From Mycolicibacterium moriokaense (GTDB lineage Bacteria > Actinomycetota > Actinomycetes > Mycobacteriales > Mycobacteriaceae): a stretch of DNA of 64,000 nucleotides. Made by a program: the position numbers and the translations under genes. This document shows, piece after piece, positions 55,701-63,227 of the stretch (position 1 is its first letter; each line of letters starts with the position of its first letter). The stretch covers positions 124,001 to 188,000 of the forward strand of contig NZ_QQBJ01000012.1 in NCBI RefSeq assembly GCF_003347205.1, given 5' to 3'. The notes under the pieces were generated by a model. The model searched no databases. It saw nothing but the letters and a program-made list of their open reading frames with translations, and was not told the DNA's origin.

Positions 55701-58700
55701 CGGCATGTCGAGCCGCTGGAGGTGCCGAAAGAACTGGTGGCCAGCGGAAACCCTGACGTCCTGGAGCGAATCGGTCACGCGTTGAGAACCTTGCCCGCCA
55801 TAGCGGATCTGGCTCGCCCGCGACGCGAGCATCCGTTGGGATTCATCGATGTACCACCGCCGAACGGTCTCGTTGCAAGCGTGATCCACTCGGCGACAAT
55901 CGAATTCGATCGAGCGCTGGACGAGATTCAGAAGTCCGGTCTGTCGCTGCAACAGCTGTCGTACGCCGGTGATGCCTCAGCGATCGCCGCCTGGGCGATT
56001 CTCGCGGGGGAACCACGGTACCCACTCGAGGCCATCGACCAACTGCATGCGCCGGCGGGCGATGCGCAACTCCGTGCCATCGAGAATCTCCTGGGCACGA
56101 TCTCGAACAAGAAGCACGACTGGGAGGCGGTTGTCACTCCGGCTGCCATGGATCTCGACATGCCGGCGATCCACCAAGCCGGCATCGCCGCCGATGAGTC
56201 CGGCTTCTTCGGCCGCAAGAAACGCCGTCGCGCGGTTCTTGCGCACCTCGAACCGGTCCTCGCCGTGGACGCCAGCACAGTGGACTTGAAATCATTGTCG
56301 ACCTTGACAGAACAGATTCGGCACACGCATGCATTGGTGGCCGACCTCCGTACCCAGGTTGCGCAACTCCCTCTCCAACTGTTCAATCGTTCGTGGAATC
56401 CCATCGTGGACGCGGATGCGACCTATCTGCGCGACAGTGTCGCCGCCGTGCGGCGCGTTGCCGCAGCGCTTTCGACGAATCCGAACGATGACCTCGCTCG
56501 CGTCTTACGCAGCTTCTTCACGGGCAGTCGGCAGGGCGAATTCGGACCGCAACTCCATCGGCTGGCCGCGGCGTGGACCCGCCTGCAGCAGACAACTGGC
56601 GCGTCACCTGAACAGCAGCGCGCGTGGGCGGGGGCGGCCTCCTTCGTCACCCAGTGGTGGGTGAGCCGCGCCGACCGGAAGTTGGAGACTTCCGCGTCGA
56701 TCGAGCGCTGGGTCGACCTCGTCACGCTTCTCGAGCCGCTTCGTCACGCAGGTATGAACACCGCGAGAATCGGGATCTTGAAAGGCACGGTGATCGCTGA
56801 TGACGCTGTGCTCGCGTTCGACGGGGGCAAGGCGTTGGCGTCCGTCGCGGAGCGGTTGGAAGCGACTGCTCTCGGCGACTTCGATGTCGCTGCTCATACC
56901 AAGGCGATTCACCGGTTCACCACCAGTACGGCGCAGATCAGGGGTGAGCTGCGGAGAGCTATCCCGGCGCAGATTCTCGACGCCAGGCGATTCGACTCGG
57001 AGTCGATGAGCGGTCAGGTCGGCGGACTTCGACGTCAGCTGGACCGCAAGCGCGGTGGGATGAGCGTGCGAGGGCTGATGGAGAACTACAGCGAGCTGAT
57101 CACCCAGATACTTCCGTGCACGCTCATGAGTCCGGATTCAGTGGCCAGGTTCTTCCCCGCCAAGCCCGATCTCTTCGACATCGTCGTGTTCGATGAGGCC
57201 TCTCAGATCAGAGTGGCGGACGCGGTCGGTGCGATGGGGCGGGCGAACTCCGTTGTCGTGGTGGGCGACAGCAAGCAGATGCCGCCGACGAGCTTCGCCG
57301 AGACGAGCGCTGCGGTCGACGAGGACGACGATGTCAACCCTGACGTGGTCATCGATGAGGAGTCCATTCTCACCGAATGTGTCCACGCCCGGGTGCCGCA
57401 ACAGTGGCTGTCTTGGCATTACCGCAGCCAAGACGAAGCGCTGATCGCCTTCAGCAATGTGCATTACTACAACGGCAAGCTGGCGTCGTTTCCCGCGCCG
57501 CTGGCAGCCGCGAGTGACCACGGTATCTCCTTGGTGCGGGTCAACGGACACTTCGAGCGCAGCGGGCGCGGAAAGGCGCTGCGCACCAACCAGGTCGAAG
57601 CGAAAGCGATCGTCGAAGACATCATGCGACGTTTCGACGACTCGCCAGATGAGGCGCCGTCGGTGGGGGTGATCACCTTCAACGCGCCGCAACGCGATCT
57701 GATCGAGAACATGCTGCGGGATGCTGGCGACGACCGGCTGCTCCAGACGTTGGACGAGCCAGACGGGCTATTCGTCAAGAACCTCGAGAACGTGCAGGGT
57801 GACGAGCGAGACACCATCCTCTTCTCGGTGGCCTTCAGCAAGAACGAGCGGGGCGTGGTGCCGCTGAACTTCGGCCCGCTTTCGCGACCCGGCGGCGAGC
57901 GTCGTCTGAACGTTGCCATCACCCGGGCGCGGCGAGAAGTCGTGCTGTACGCGAGCTTTGATCCATCGGAGCTCCGCGCTGAGGAGACCGCGCAGGTCGG
58001 CACCAAGCACTTGAAGGCTTATCTCGAGTTTGCCTCTCGTGGCGTCGAAACGATCACCGAGGGCGGTCGTCGTCAGCCAGTCGTCGACCGACACCGAGAG
58101 GACATCGCGGATGCATTGCGAGCTGATGGGTTCGTGGTGCGTACCGATGTCGGGTTGTCGGACTTCCGCGTCGACATCGTCATAGCCGACGAGGACGATC
58201 CCGAACAGCCCCTGGTCGCGGTCCTCCTCGACGGACAGGAATGGTACGGGCGTAGGACCGTTGCCGACCGCGACGGTTTACCGGTCGAGGTGCTGGGCAA
58301 CTTGATGCACTGGCCCGCGGTGGAACGAGTGTGGTTGCCGGAGTGGTTGATCCACCGCGATGAGACACTCAGCCGGTTGCGAGCTGCGGTCGCCGAAGCC
58401 AAGACCGCTGGGCCTCGGCCCCTCGTTACGGTCACACCTCCACCCACAGTGATCGATGTCCCGTCGACGGCCGTATCTCAATCCGAGTACACGCCAATGC
58501 GATCAGCGCGATCGGCGACGCTGCTCTCGGCCGCAAAGCCCAAGCGGCATCCGAACGTGACCACCTTCCGTGAGTGGGCTCCACGTATCGAGGGCGACAT
58601 CAGCGTCCTCGACGCGTTGCCCGGACAGTGGGCGAAGGATGCAGTGCGCCGCGTGGCAGAAGCGGTGATTTCGGCTGAAGCGCCGGTGCACAGAACCCGC

Positions 58701-59108
58701 CTCGCGCGGCTTGTCGCGGGTGCATTCGGACTGGGGAAGGTGAACGACGATCGGAAGCGCGCCATCCAGCGGGTCGTACCGGCGGAGTTCACCCGGTCAG
58801 ACGGCGAAGACTTCTACTGGCCGGCGGGACTCCAGCCGCAGTCATGGCGTGGAGTGCGAGTCCCAGTCGAGGGACAGAGTCGGCCGCTTGATGAGGTGTC
58901 TCTCGTCGAGATCAGTAACGCCATGTTGGTGGTCGTGGAGCAGACCGGCGGCATCACGAAGGAGGAGCTCGAGAAGGAAGCCCTCGCGATGTTCGGTGGC
59001 AAGCGCAGAACACAAGGAATCAGCGCACGGCTTGATGCCGCCCTCTGGCAGGCGATTGAGCGAAGACTCCTCCAGATCGCTGACTCGGGTCTTGTCGTAT
59101 TGAGCTGA
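52752..59108 (+). CDS. HEPN / transglutaminase-like / DUF4011 / helicase / nuclease giant
   Basis: 2118 residues from a GTG. Domains in order: a Swt1-type HEPN (about 1-140) with the R-x4-H RNase motif in VRNQWAHNEQFDAAQTYRAI (about 98); a transglutaminase-like segment with GTCLDTTLTMAAVLEQAG (Cys about 397) and LQGHAFLGYW (His about 424); DUF4011 with WKNALLDLSLRNRLINYTDR (about 557); an Upf1-like SF1 helicase with LEGPPGTGKSQTITNLLAHA (about 858), VVFDEASQIRVADA (about 1477), VVGDSKQMPPTSF (about 1503) and RLNVAITRARREVVLY (about 1718); a Vsr/MTES_1575-like nuclease (DFRVDIVIADED, VAVLLDGQEWYG, about 1800-1840); and a DUF3320 C-terminus (about 1935-2118). The architecture resembles single-protein HEPN-helicase-nuclease defence systems (catalogued as Hhe, if memory is right). 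Confidence 0.82.
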   Translation: MDRVSYQALIGEAIDLLIEGLLPFVSRVLTPALPAGMDWPDLLRVKDAANGRRGGEYRSRDLSLMLRAMTERLGELGYPFSRHLSRQAENYARELRTVRNQWAHNEQFDAAQTYRAIDSAELLLRAIGAAEQADAAARLKASVAPSSASSGSAEGTRERESATSATQEGSVRQAGGAGAPRIDISAVSDLSYAMAHCRIPVIDHITVDEVSSDLYGAVIEVDVVSAAGSHGGPREIHLDLVANKPTTASNVDLKLEPASMLAVDEQTPGDIRVVLRDATGQVRAEAAKNVNILAAKQWKATPPQLALEMLAAYVQPNSVAVADFLTEVSDRLKSATGNSAIDGYQSDNPERVDAIARAVFDAMRARDIRYAEPPASWGDDGQKIRTPAEVLDGRLGTCLDTTLTMAAVLEQAGINTTLWILQGHAFLGYWRADSALSMVSTTEVVDVVNQVDLGHIAIVETTMVTQAADQPSFADATRNPRATHLAGDLSRVIGVTDIRRAREAKIYPLPSRSVDAAGNVVVTTYQPGAGPIIAPYTPTPGRTRTADGELVPARVAQWKNALLDLSLRNRLINYTDRAGYRLEVPGRALGRFEDAVNAGAPIALLPSDEVKSVDIARGIRFGRDLPEEEREIQLAEKRSTYVDITDAAYKTKLRYLANKAKTIVEETGANNLYLAFGMLHWHFNDRELRSPLVLVPVNISTKNRGERYQLTLDEAGVSTPNYCLVEKLRVALGLNIPELSNPTEDASGIDLVGTFNGVRRAIAEAGLHFRVEDTVHLSILQFAKFPLWKDLDDSWKSLSRNPLVTHLIETPQEAFVDPVPPSVDVDLDELGAKVPVPADSSQLHAVADAVTGHTFVLEGPPGTGKSQTITNLLAHAMATGRRVLFVAEKRAALDVVKKRLEAVGLGDLSLDLHDKSARPAAVRAQIKQALELRIHHDEDLLRTQLQTAESSRGSLGRYAARLHEANAVGQSLYSARSKALAADRHVEPLEVPKELVASGNPDVLERIGHALRTLPAIADLARPRREHPLGFIDVPPPNGLVASVIHSATIEFDRALDEIQKSGLSLQQLSYAGDASAIAAWAILAGEPRYPLEAIDQLHAPAGDAQLRAIENLLGTISNKKHDWEAVVTPAAMDLDMPAIHQAGIAADESGFFGRKKRRRAVLAHLEPVLAVDASTVDLKSLSTLTEQIRHTHALVADLRTQVAQLPLQLFNRSWNPIVDADATYLRDSVAAVRRVAAALSTNPNDDLARVLRSFFTGSRQGEFGPQLHRLAAAWTRLQQTTGASPEQQRAWAGAASFVTQWWVSRADRKLETSASIERWVDLVTLLEPLRHAGMNTARIGILKGTVIADDAVLAFDGGKALASVAERLEATALGDFDVAAHTKAIHRFTTSTAQIRGELRRAIPAQILDARRFDSESMSGQVGGLRRQLDRKRGGMSVRGLMENYSELITQILPCTLMSPDSVARFFPAKPDLFDIVVFDEASQIRVADAVGAMGRANSVVVVGDSKQMPPTSFAETSAAVDEDDDVNPDVVIDEESILTECVHARVPQQWLSWHYRSQDEALIAFSNVHYYNGKLASFPAPLAAASDHGISLVRVNGHFERSGRGKALRTNQVEAKAIVEDIMRRFDDSPDEAPSVGVITFNAPQRDLIENMLRDAGDDRLLQTLDEPDGLFVKNLENVQGDERDTILFSVAFSKNERGVVPLNFGPLSRPGGERRLNVAITRARREVVLYASFDPSELRAEETAQVGTKHLKAYLEFASRGVETITEGGRRQPVVDRHREDIADALRADGFVVRTDVGLSDFRVDIVIADEDDPEQPLVAVLLDGQEWYGRRTVADRDGLPVEVLGNLMHWPAVERVWLPEWLIHRDETLSRLRAAVAEAKTAGPRPLVTVTPPPTVIDVPSTAVSQSEYTPMRSARSATLLSAAKPKRHPNVTTFREWAPRIEGDISVLDALPGQWAKDAVRRVAEAVISAEAPVHRTRLARLVAGAFGLGKVNDDRKRAIQRVVPAEFTRSDGEDFYWPAGLQPQSWRGVRVPVEGQSRPLDEVSLVEISNAMLVVVEQTGGITKEELEKEALAMFGGKRRTQGISARLDAALWQAIERRLLQIADSGLVVLS

Positions 59109-59136
59109 CGCCGTCGGGCAGCAAGCCGGCCGAAAA

Positions 59137-59151
59137 CGACCGTCGCGGTCG
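59137..59151. terminator. Short hairpin between convergent genes
   Basis: CGACCG-TCG-CGGTCG is a perfect 6-bp stem with a 3-base loop, placed in the 70-bp gap between the stop of the giant helicase and the stop of the 431-aa gene. It has no T run on either side but the position fits a shared terminator. Confidence 0.4.
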
Positions 59152-59178
59152 CATAACAAACTTGATCCCAGGCGATGG

Positions 59179-60474
59179 CTACTCTTTGTCGTTGCCCGGC
59201 TTCGTCTTTCGGAAGATCTTCGCCCCTTCACGAGAGGTCTTCGAGAAGAAGTTGCTCACGGCTGTGTAGCCCTCGGTGGCTGCGTTCAGGGCTTGGGTCG
59301 CGGTCTCGGAGGCCATCTCTGCTGCCGCCTGCACAGCCTGCATCGGTGTCGGCGCGCTGATCTCGGACCAGTCCAGCGCTTGAGCGCGGCGTGCATGGGC
59401 GAATCGATCCAAGTCCTCTCGCAGCTTGGGCAGGTCGCGTGACAGCCCCTGCACGGACCAATAGCGGAAACCGTCGATGGCTTCAGTTCGCGCGACGGCG
59501 TCGAGAACCACCTGTGCACGTCGATAGAGCTCACCGTCTGCAGCCATCTGATGGGCGAGAAGCTCACGCGCATCATCGAGTACCTTCTCGAGGTGCTGCG
59601 GCTCTGTCGCCTCAACGCGAGCGATCCGAAGTCTTTGCCATTTGAAGAGGGACTCTTCGGCGACGACGAGCAAGCTCAACGTCTCGCCCAACTGCTCATT
59701 CTCCACCGCGTTGACGACGAACTCCGCCCGATCCTGGATCGGCCGTTGAGGATCGAATGTCTTGAGCGTTGCCAAAGCGTGCTGCCGAAGCTGCTCGACA
59801 GTTCGGTTCAAGCCCGGGCCGATGCTGGATATCCAATCCCAATCGGTATCCGAGAACGAGCCGTGCTTCTCGAGGTAGGAGACCATGCGTTCGATCGACG
59901 TGCGGTCGCCGAGAATGTCGCCTGACCGGCTGGCTCGAGCGAGGCGAAGCACTTCTTCGACTTTGCTCTCGACCCGCTGCACGGCGTCCTCGACCTCACT
60001 TATCGCTGTCTTCAAGGCGATTTGCACCGCGAGCATCTGGACCGACATGAGTCGTGCCGGGTTGACGTTGGTCGGCTTCCACTGCAGCTGGCTGACGAAT
60101 TTCTTGTCGGCACCACGCGTCATCATCCGGAAGAATCCGTCGGTTCCCGGAATCAGCTGACCTTTCCGGATGGCCGCGACGCTGTCCGGATGAAGCTGTA
60201 CGAACTTGGCGGACTGACCGAGAAAGGAAGCCGCTCCCGCGGCCAATCCGGTGGCATTCCCGATCGATGCCTTGTCTATTCCGACGACCTGAACGGCGTA
60301 GCCCGCCTCCGCCATGATCCGCTGGAGGTACGACTCGACCGCCTCCGGGTCTCCTCCGACCAGAAGGCCCTCAGCCTGCATCGACACGACGACTTCACCC
60401 GGTACTGACTCCGCGAGTGCGGGGAGCGCTGGGTCGCGGTCCGAGCGCGCGGGCCCGAGTTCTTCGTCCGTCAT
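59179..60474 (-). CDS. 431-aa partner protein of unknown function
   Basis: I do not recognise the family. The N-terminal ~75 residues contain GEVVVSMQAEGLLVGGDPEA and a probable beta-alpha fold (YAVQVVGIDKAS). GNATGLAAGAASFLGQSAKF looks like a small-residue-rich helix around 73-92. Residues ~145-350 are long, charged and helical with many E/K/R, consistent with coiled coils (VEDAVQRVESKVEEVLRLAR). The C-terminus (MQAVQAAAEMASETATQALN, ending KPGNDKE) is Ala-rich and amphipathic. No signal peptide. It converges on the giant HEPN-helicase gene, and a broken copy of its 5' end lies on that gene's other side, so the pair probably travels together. Confidence 0.75.
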   Translation of the reverse strand: MTDEELGPARSDRDPALPALAESVPGEVVVSMQAEGLLVGGDPEAVESYLQRIMAEAGYAVQVVGIDKASIGNATGLAAGAASFLGQSAKFVQLHPDSVAAIRKGQLIPGTDGFFRMMTRGADKKFVSQLQWKPTNVNPARLMSVQMLAVQIALKTAISEVEDAVQRVESKVEEVLRLARASRSGDILGDRTSIERMVSYLEKHGSFSDTDWDWISSIGPGLNRTVEQLRQHALATLKTFDPQRPIQDRAEFVVNAVENEQLGETLSLLVVAEESLFKWQRLRIARVEATEPQHLEKVLDDARELLAHQMAADGELYRRAQVVLDAVARTEAIDGFRYWSVQGLSRDLPKLREDLDRFAHARRAQALDWSEISAPTPMQAVQAAAEMASETATQALNAATEGYTAVSNFFSKTSREGAKIFRKTKPGNDKE

Positions 60475-60896
60475 CGCTTCCTCCCCAGGTGTGACGACTC
60501 CGCATCCTTACCGATCACTCCAGGTGTAGTTGACGCGCCTATCCTCGCCGCAAACATACGCTTCCATCTAGCCCGCTGAGGATTGGTGCTGCTGCATACC
60601 AATCGCCGTCTGTAACGTCGTGGATCGACCCTTCCCATAGGGCGACATTGGTGCCGCCAACGGGTACGAAGGCTATGTCGACACTCTTGATCGCGATCGC
60701 CCCATTCGGGATCAGCGCTGAAGTTAATCAAAGAGGGCGTGCCGTCGACATCGGCGTCCACAGCACCGCACGGCAAGCCTGCTCGACCGCATTCAGGTTG
60801 ACGAGGTTGATCGAAAGGTGGTGTCGTTCGCATGACCATCGCGTCCGAGGAAACGTTTCGTCTCGCAAACGCGCCGAGCGCAAGGTCTATCAGAGC
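60475..60896. other. Intergenic stretch with a decayed coding signal
   Basis: No intact gene. On the minus strand one frame is open from about 60840 to a TAG at 60539 except for a single TGA at 60728-60730. It reads protein-like on both sides (LSINLVNLNAVEQACRAVLW before, FVPVGGTNVALWEGSIHDVT after). I do not recognise the protein. It may be a broken small gene or chance. Confidence 0.3.
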
Positions 60897-61985
60897 CTAG
60901 TCATCCGGCGGGTTCCGCAGCACACCGATGCCGCCCAGCACGACTCCGTCGTCGTACGGATGCCGCGCGCAGGTATCGACCGGTGACCCCGGGTACGAGT
61001 AGTCGAACAGGTCGGGCTTGCCAACACGCTCGATCGCAGTCGCCAGCCCCACCAAGTCATGCGCCCCCGTCCCCGGCCACCCGTGCAGCAGCCTGCGCCA
61101 CGCGCCCGGAATCGCCGACGCGCCATACGCCGCGCCGAGTAGACCGCCCGCGATCGCCGCCACCGTGTCGGTGTCGTACCCGGCGCGGACCGCGGCATCC
61201 AGCGCCAGTCGCAGGTGATCTGCCCGAAACACGCCGGCCTCCGCATCGTCGGATGGCGCCGGCGTCCTGACGATCGCCGACCAGGCCGCCTGCATCGCCG
61301 TCACCACCCAACCGTTGTTCGGGAACGACGCCGGCGGTGCCGCCTCAGCGGCATCCAGACGTTCGGCCCAGACATCACGGCGGCCAGAACTGATGTGTCC
61401 CAGTCCCACTCGCACATCCATCTCGCCGGTGCGCACCGCGTGCCGGATGGCGCAGCACCACAGCACGCAGGCGTCTCCAGCGTCCGGGTCGTAGTGCGTC
61501 AGTTCGCTGATCGCGCGGGCGGCCTCGACCATGGCGTCTTCGTCATCGAGGTAGGCGAGGGCTACCGGCGCTGTGCGCATCAGCGCGCCGTTCCCCGAAG
61601 TGCGGCCAGTCTGCCGGTGGTACGACGTCGCCGCCGCGCGTGCGTCCACTGCCGTGATCCGACCACTGCGCGCAGCGGTTCGCAGCACCGAGCCCGTCTG
61701 GACCCCGATGTCCTTTGCGACGTGCGACCACTCCCACCATCGGCTCACGATCGCGTCTTGCGCGCCCGCATCCCGCAGATCAACTCCGGTCGCGGCCACC
61801 TCCGCGATCGCGATCGCCATCGCTGTGTCGTCGGTCCATTCGCCGGGCTCCCACCCGCCGCCACCGACCATGGCCACCTCGAGCTCCGGCCCGCGCGGCG
61901 GCTTGAACTCGTATGGCGCACCGAGCGCGTCCCCTGACGCGGTCCCCAGCAGCACACCCCCAACGCGATCGTTGTATGACGTCAT
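60897..61985 (-). CDS. ADP-ribosylglycohydrolase (DraG/ARH family)
   Basis: 362 residues from the ATG at 61985, with AGGAGG eight bases upstream. The fold's paired-magnesium ligands are intact: GVLLGTASGDALGAPYEF (about 9-26), GEWTDDTAMAIAIAEVA (about 48-64) and YDTDTVAAIAGGLLGAAYG (about 264-282). GNGALMRTAPVAL (about 132) is the substrate-loop signature. The family removes ADP-ribose from proteins, DNA bases or small molecules. The nearby NMNAT-like and SIR2-domain genes suggest a role in NAD+/ADP-ribose handling, for example recycling ADP-ribose or reversing an ADP-ribosyl mark. The gene runs opposite to the small protein/NMNAT pair, from a shared control region of 309 bp. Confidence 0.88.
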   Translation of the reverse strand: MTSYNDRVGGVLLGTASGDALGAPYEFKPPRGPELEVAMVGGGGWEPGEWTDDTAMAIAIAEVAATGVDLRDAGAQDAIVSRWWEWSHVAKDIGVQTGSVLRTAARSGRITAVDARAAATSYHRQTGRTSGNGALMRTAPVALAYLDDEDAMVEAARAISELTHYDPDAGDACVLWCCAIRHAVRTGEMDVRVGLGHISSGRRDVWAERLDAAEAAPPASFPNNGWVVTAMQAAWSAIVRTPAPSDDAEAGVFRADHLRLALDAAVRAGYDTDTVAAIAGGLLGAAYGASAIPGAWRRLLHGWPGTGAHDLVGLATAIERVGKPDLFDYSYPGSPVDTCARHPYDDGVVLGGIGVLRNPPDD

Positions 61986-62294
61986 AGTTACCGCCTCCTA
62001 CCGTTGTGGTTTATTTTGAGCAAAATTGCGCTAATTGTCAACCACGGCGAGCTGAGAGCTCCAATATCCGCAGCCTCGATCGTCGTCGACACGGCAGCGA
62101 TCGATCCATTTTCGAAGACCGCCCCATGGATGAGGTGCCCCACGACAATCGACTTCCTGCGGCCATCGCTCCTCAAGTGAGACGTACCCGAGATCGGGGT
62201 CGAAGATAAGCACCGCCACGGCGGCCACGCCCAAGTCGACCGGTTAACCCGGCTGAAGTCCTCGAATTCCCAGTGCTGAGCGTCGCGATTTGGT
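61986..62294. promoter_or_regulatory. Divergent control region of the NAD-linked genes
   Basis: No gene firmly supported, though a minus-strand frame at 62234-62031 (VAVLIFDPDLGYVSLEER part) could be a relic. Close to the hydrolase start the plus strand reads GAGCAA-AA-TTGCGC (about 62018-62031), a near-perfect palindrome in an A+T-rich patch and a candidate operator. It must contain the promoters of both the hydrolase and the small protein/NMNAT pair. Confidence 0.4.
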
Positions 62295-62522
62295 GTGGAT
62301 AGGCGCCCGATTTCTGGTTTCATCGGCAGCACCGCGGGACCTTTCGCGGTCTGGAAGGGGCAAGACTATGTCGTCGGTGAGGGGCCGCTGCTGGTGTTGC
62401 CGAACAGTCTGGTCTGTCCCAGCGAGGCATACACTCGCGATGGATGCGGGTGGATCCGCGTGCTAAAGCCAGTGACAGCAAGCGATTTCACAAACTACAG
62501 CCACTATCTGGACTGGTTGTGA
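62295..62522 (+). CDS. Small protein coupled to the NMNAT-like enzyme
   Basis: 75 codons from a GTG, bounded upstream by an in-frame TGA at 62277-62279. Its own stop overlaps the ATG of the next gene (TGATG at 62520-62524), so it is very likely translated and coupled. I do not recognise it: it reads GPFAVWKGQDYVVGEGPLLV and ends ASDFTNYSHYLDWL. It could be the tail of a once longer protein, since the start lacks a strong ribosome site. Function unknown; the context is NAD metabolism. Confidence 0.5.
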   Translation: MDRRPISGFIGSTAGPFAVWKGQDYVVGEGPLLVLPNSLVCPSEAYTRDGCGWIRVLKPVTASDFTNYSHYLDWL

Positions 62523-63211
62523 TGTCCGGTGGCTCTGCTTCACTCTGGCCGCTTGGCAAGATCGAACGCAATCTGACGCCACAGCCTCGAGGCCGTCGGT
62601 GTGTGCTGTTGTCCACCGGCGCATTGAATCCGGTGCATGTAGGCCACGTCGCAATGTTCGACAAGGCCAAGCATGCGCTTGAGACCCACTTCGGTTTCGA
62701 GGTTGTCGGCGGATTTCTGTCACCATCTCACGATCTCTACCTCGACGGGAAGAAGCCCATAGGGCGCACGTTCCCGGCGGAGCAGCGACTGAACATGTGC
62801 GCCGCGGCGACCAGGAATCATCAGCATCTGGCGGTGGGGTCATGGGAGAGTTCTGCGGTCGGCCGATGGCCGGACTTCCCCGAGGTGAAAGCAGAGTTAG
62901 AGCAGGTCCTACGACATGAGTTTGGGGAGGATGCACCAGAGGTCGTGTACGTCTGCGGGGCGGATCATTTTCCGTACGCGAAAGACGTCGTGAGCCCAGT
63001 CTGCGCGGTCGGCCGCTCCGGCGTTGTCGTTCATACCGACGAGACACGCGGTATCTATGCGGTTGAGATCGAACGGGATGACCCGCATTACGCTATGAGC
63101 TCGACGCGTGTCCGCGAAGCCTTGGTGAGTCGTGACTACGCAACCCTGCGATCACATCTGCACCCCGACGTGCTTGCTCTGCTGTGTGCATATGTGGGTT
63201 GGCAGGTTTGA
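62522..63211 (+). CDS. NMN-adenylyltransferase-like nucleotidyltransferase
   Basis: 229 residues from the ATG at 62522 that overlaps the previous stop; a longer frame from 62444 would lie within the upstream gene. The nucleotidyltransferase signature is VLLSTGALNPVHVGHVAMFD (about 29-48), the G-x-x-N-P-x-H-x-G-H form of NMNAT. The second signature near the C-terminus is YAMSSTRVREAL (about 188-199), matching I-S-S-T-x-I-R. VVYVCGADHFPYAKD supplies the expected middle strand. Such enzymes join NMN or nicotinate mononucleotide with ATP to make NAD(+) or its acid form. The chromosome should already have a housekeeping NadD, so this is an additional copy, probably serving the SIR2/hydrolase locus. 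Confidence 0.82.
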   Translation: MSGGSASLWPLGKIERNLTPQPRGRRCVLLSTGALNPVHVGHVAMFDKAKHALETHFGFEVVGGFLSPSHDLYLDGKKPIGRTFPAEQRLNMCAAATRNHQHLAVGSWESSAVGRWPDFPEVKAELEQVLRHEFGEDAPEVVYVCGADHFPYAKDVVSPVCAVGRSGVVVHTDETRGIYAVEIERDDPHYAMSSTRVREALVSRDYATLRSHLHPDVLALLCAYVGWQV

Positions 63212-63227
63212 ACACCGGACCCATCCT

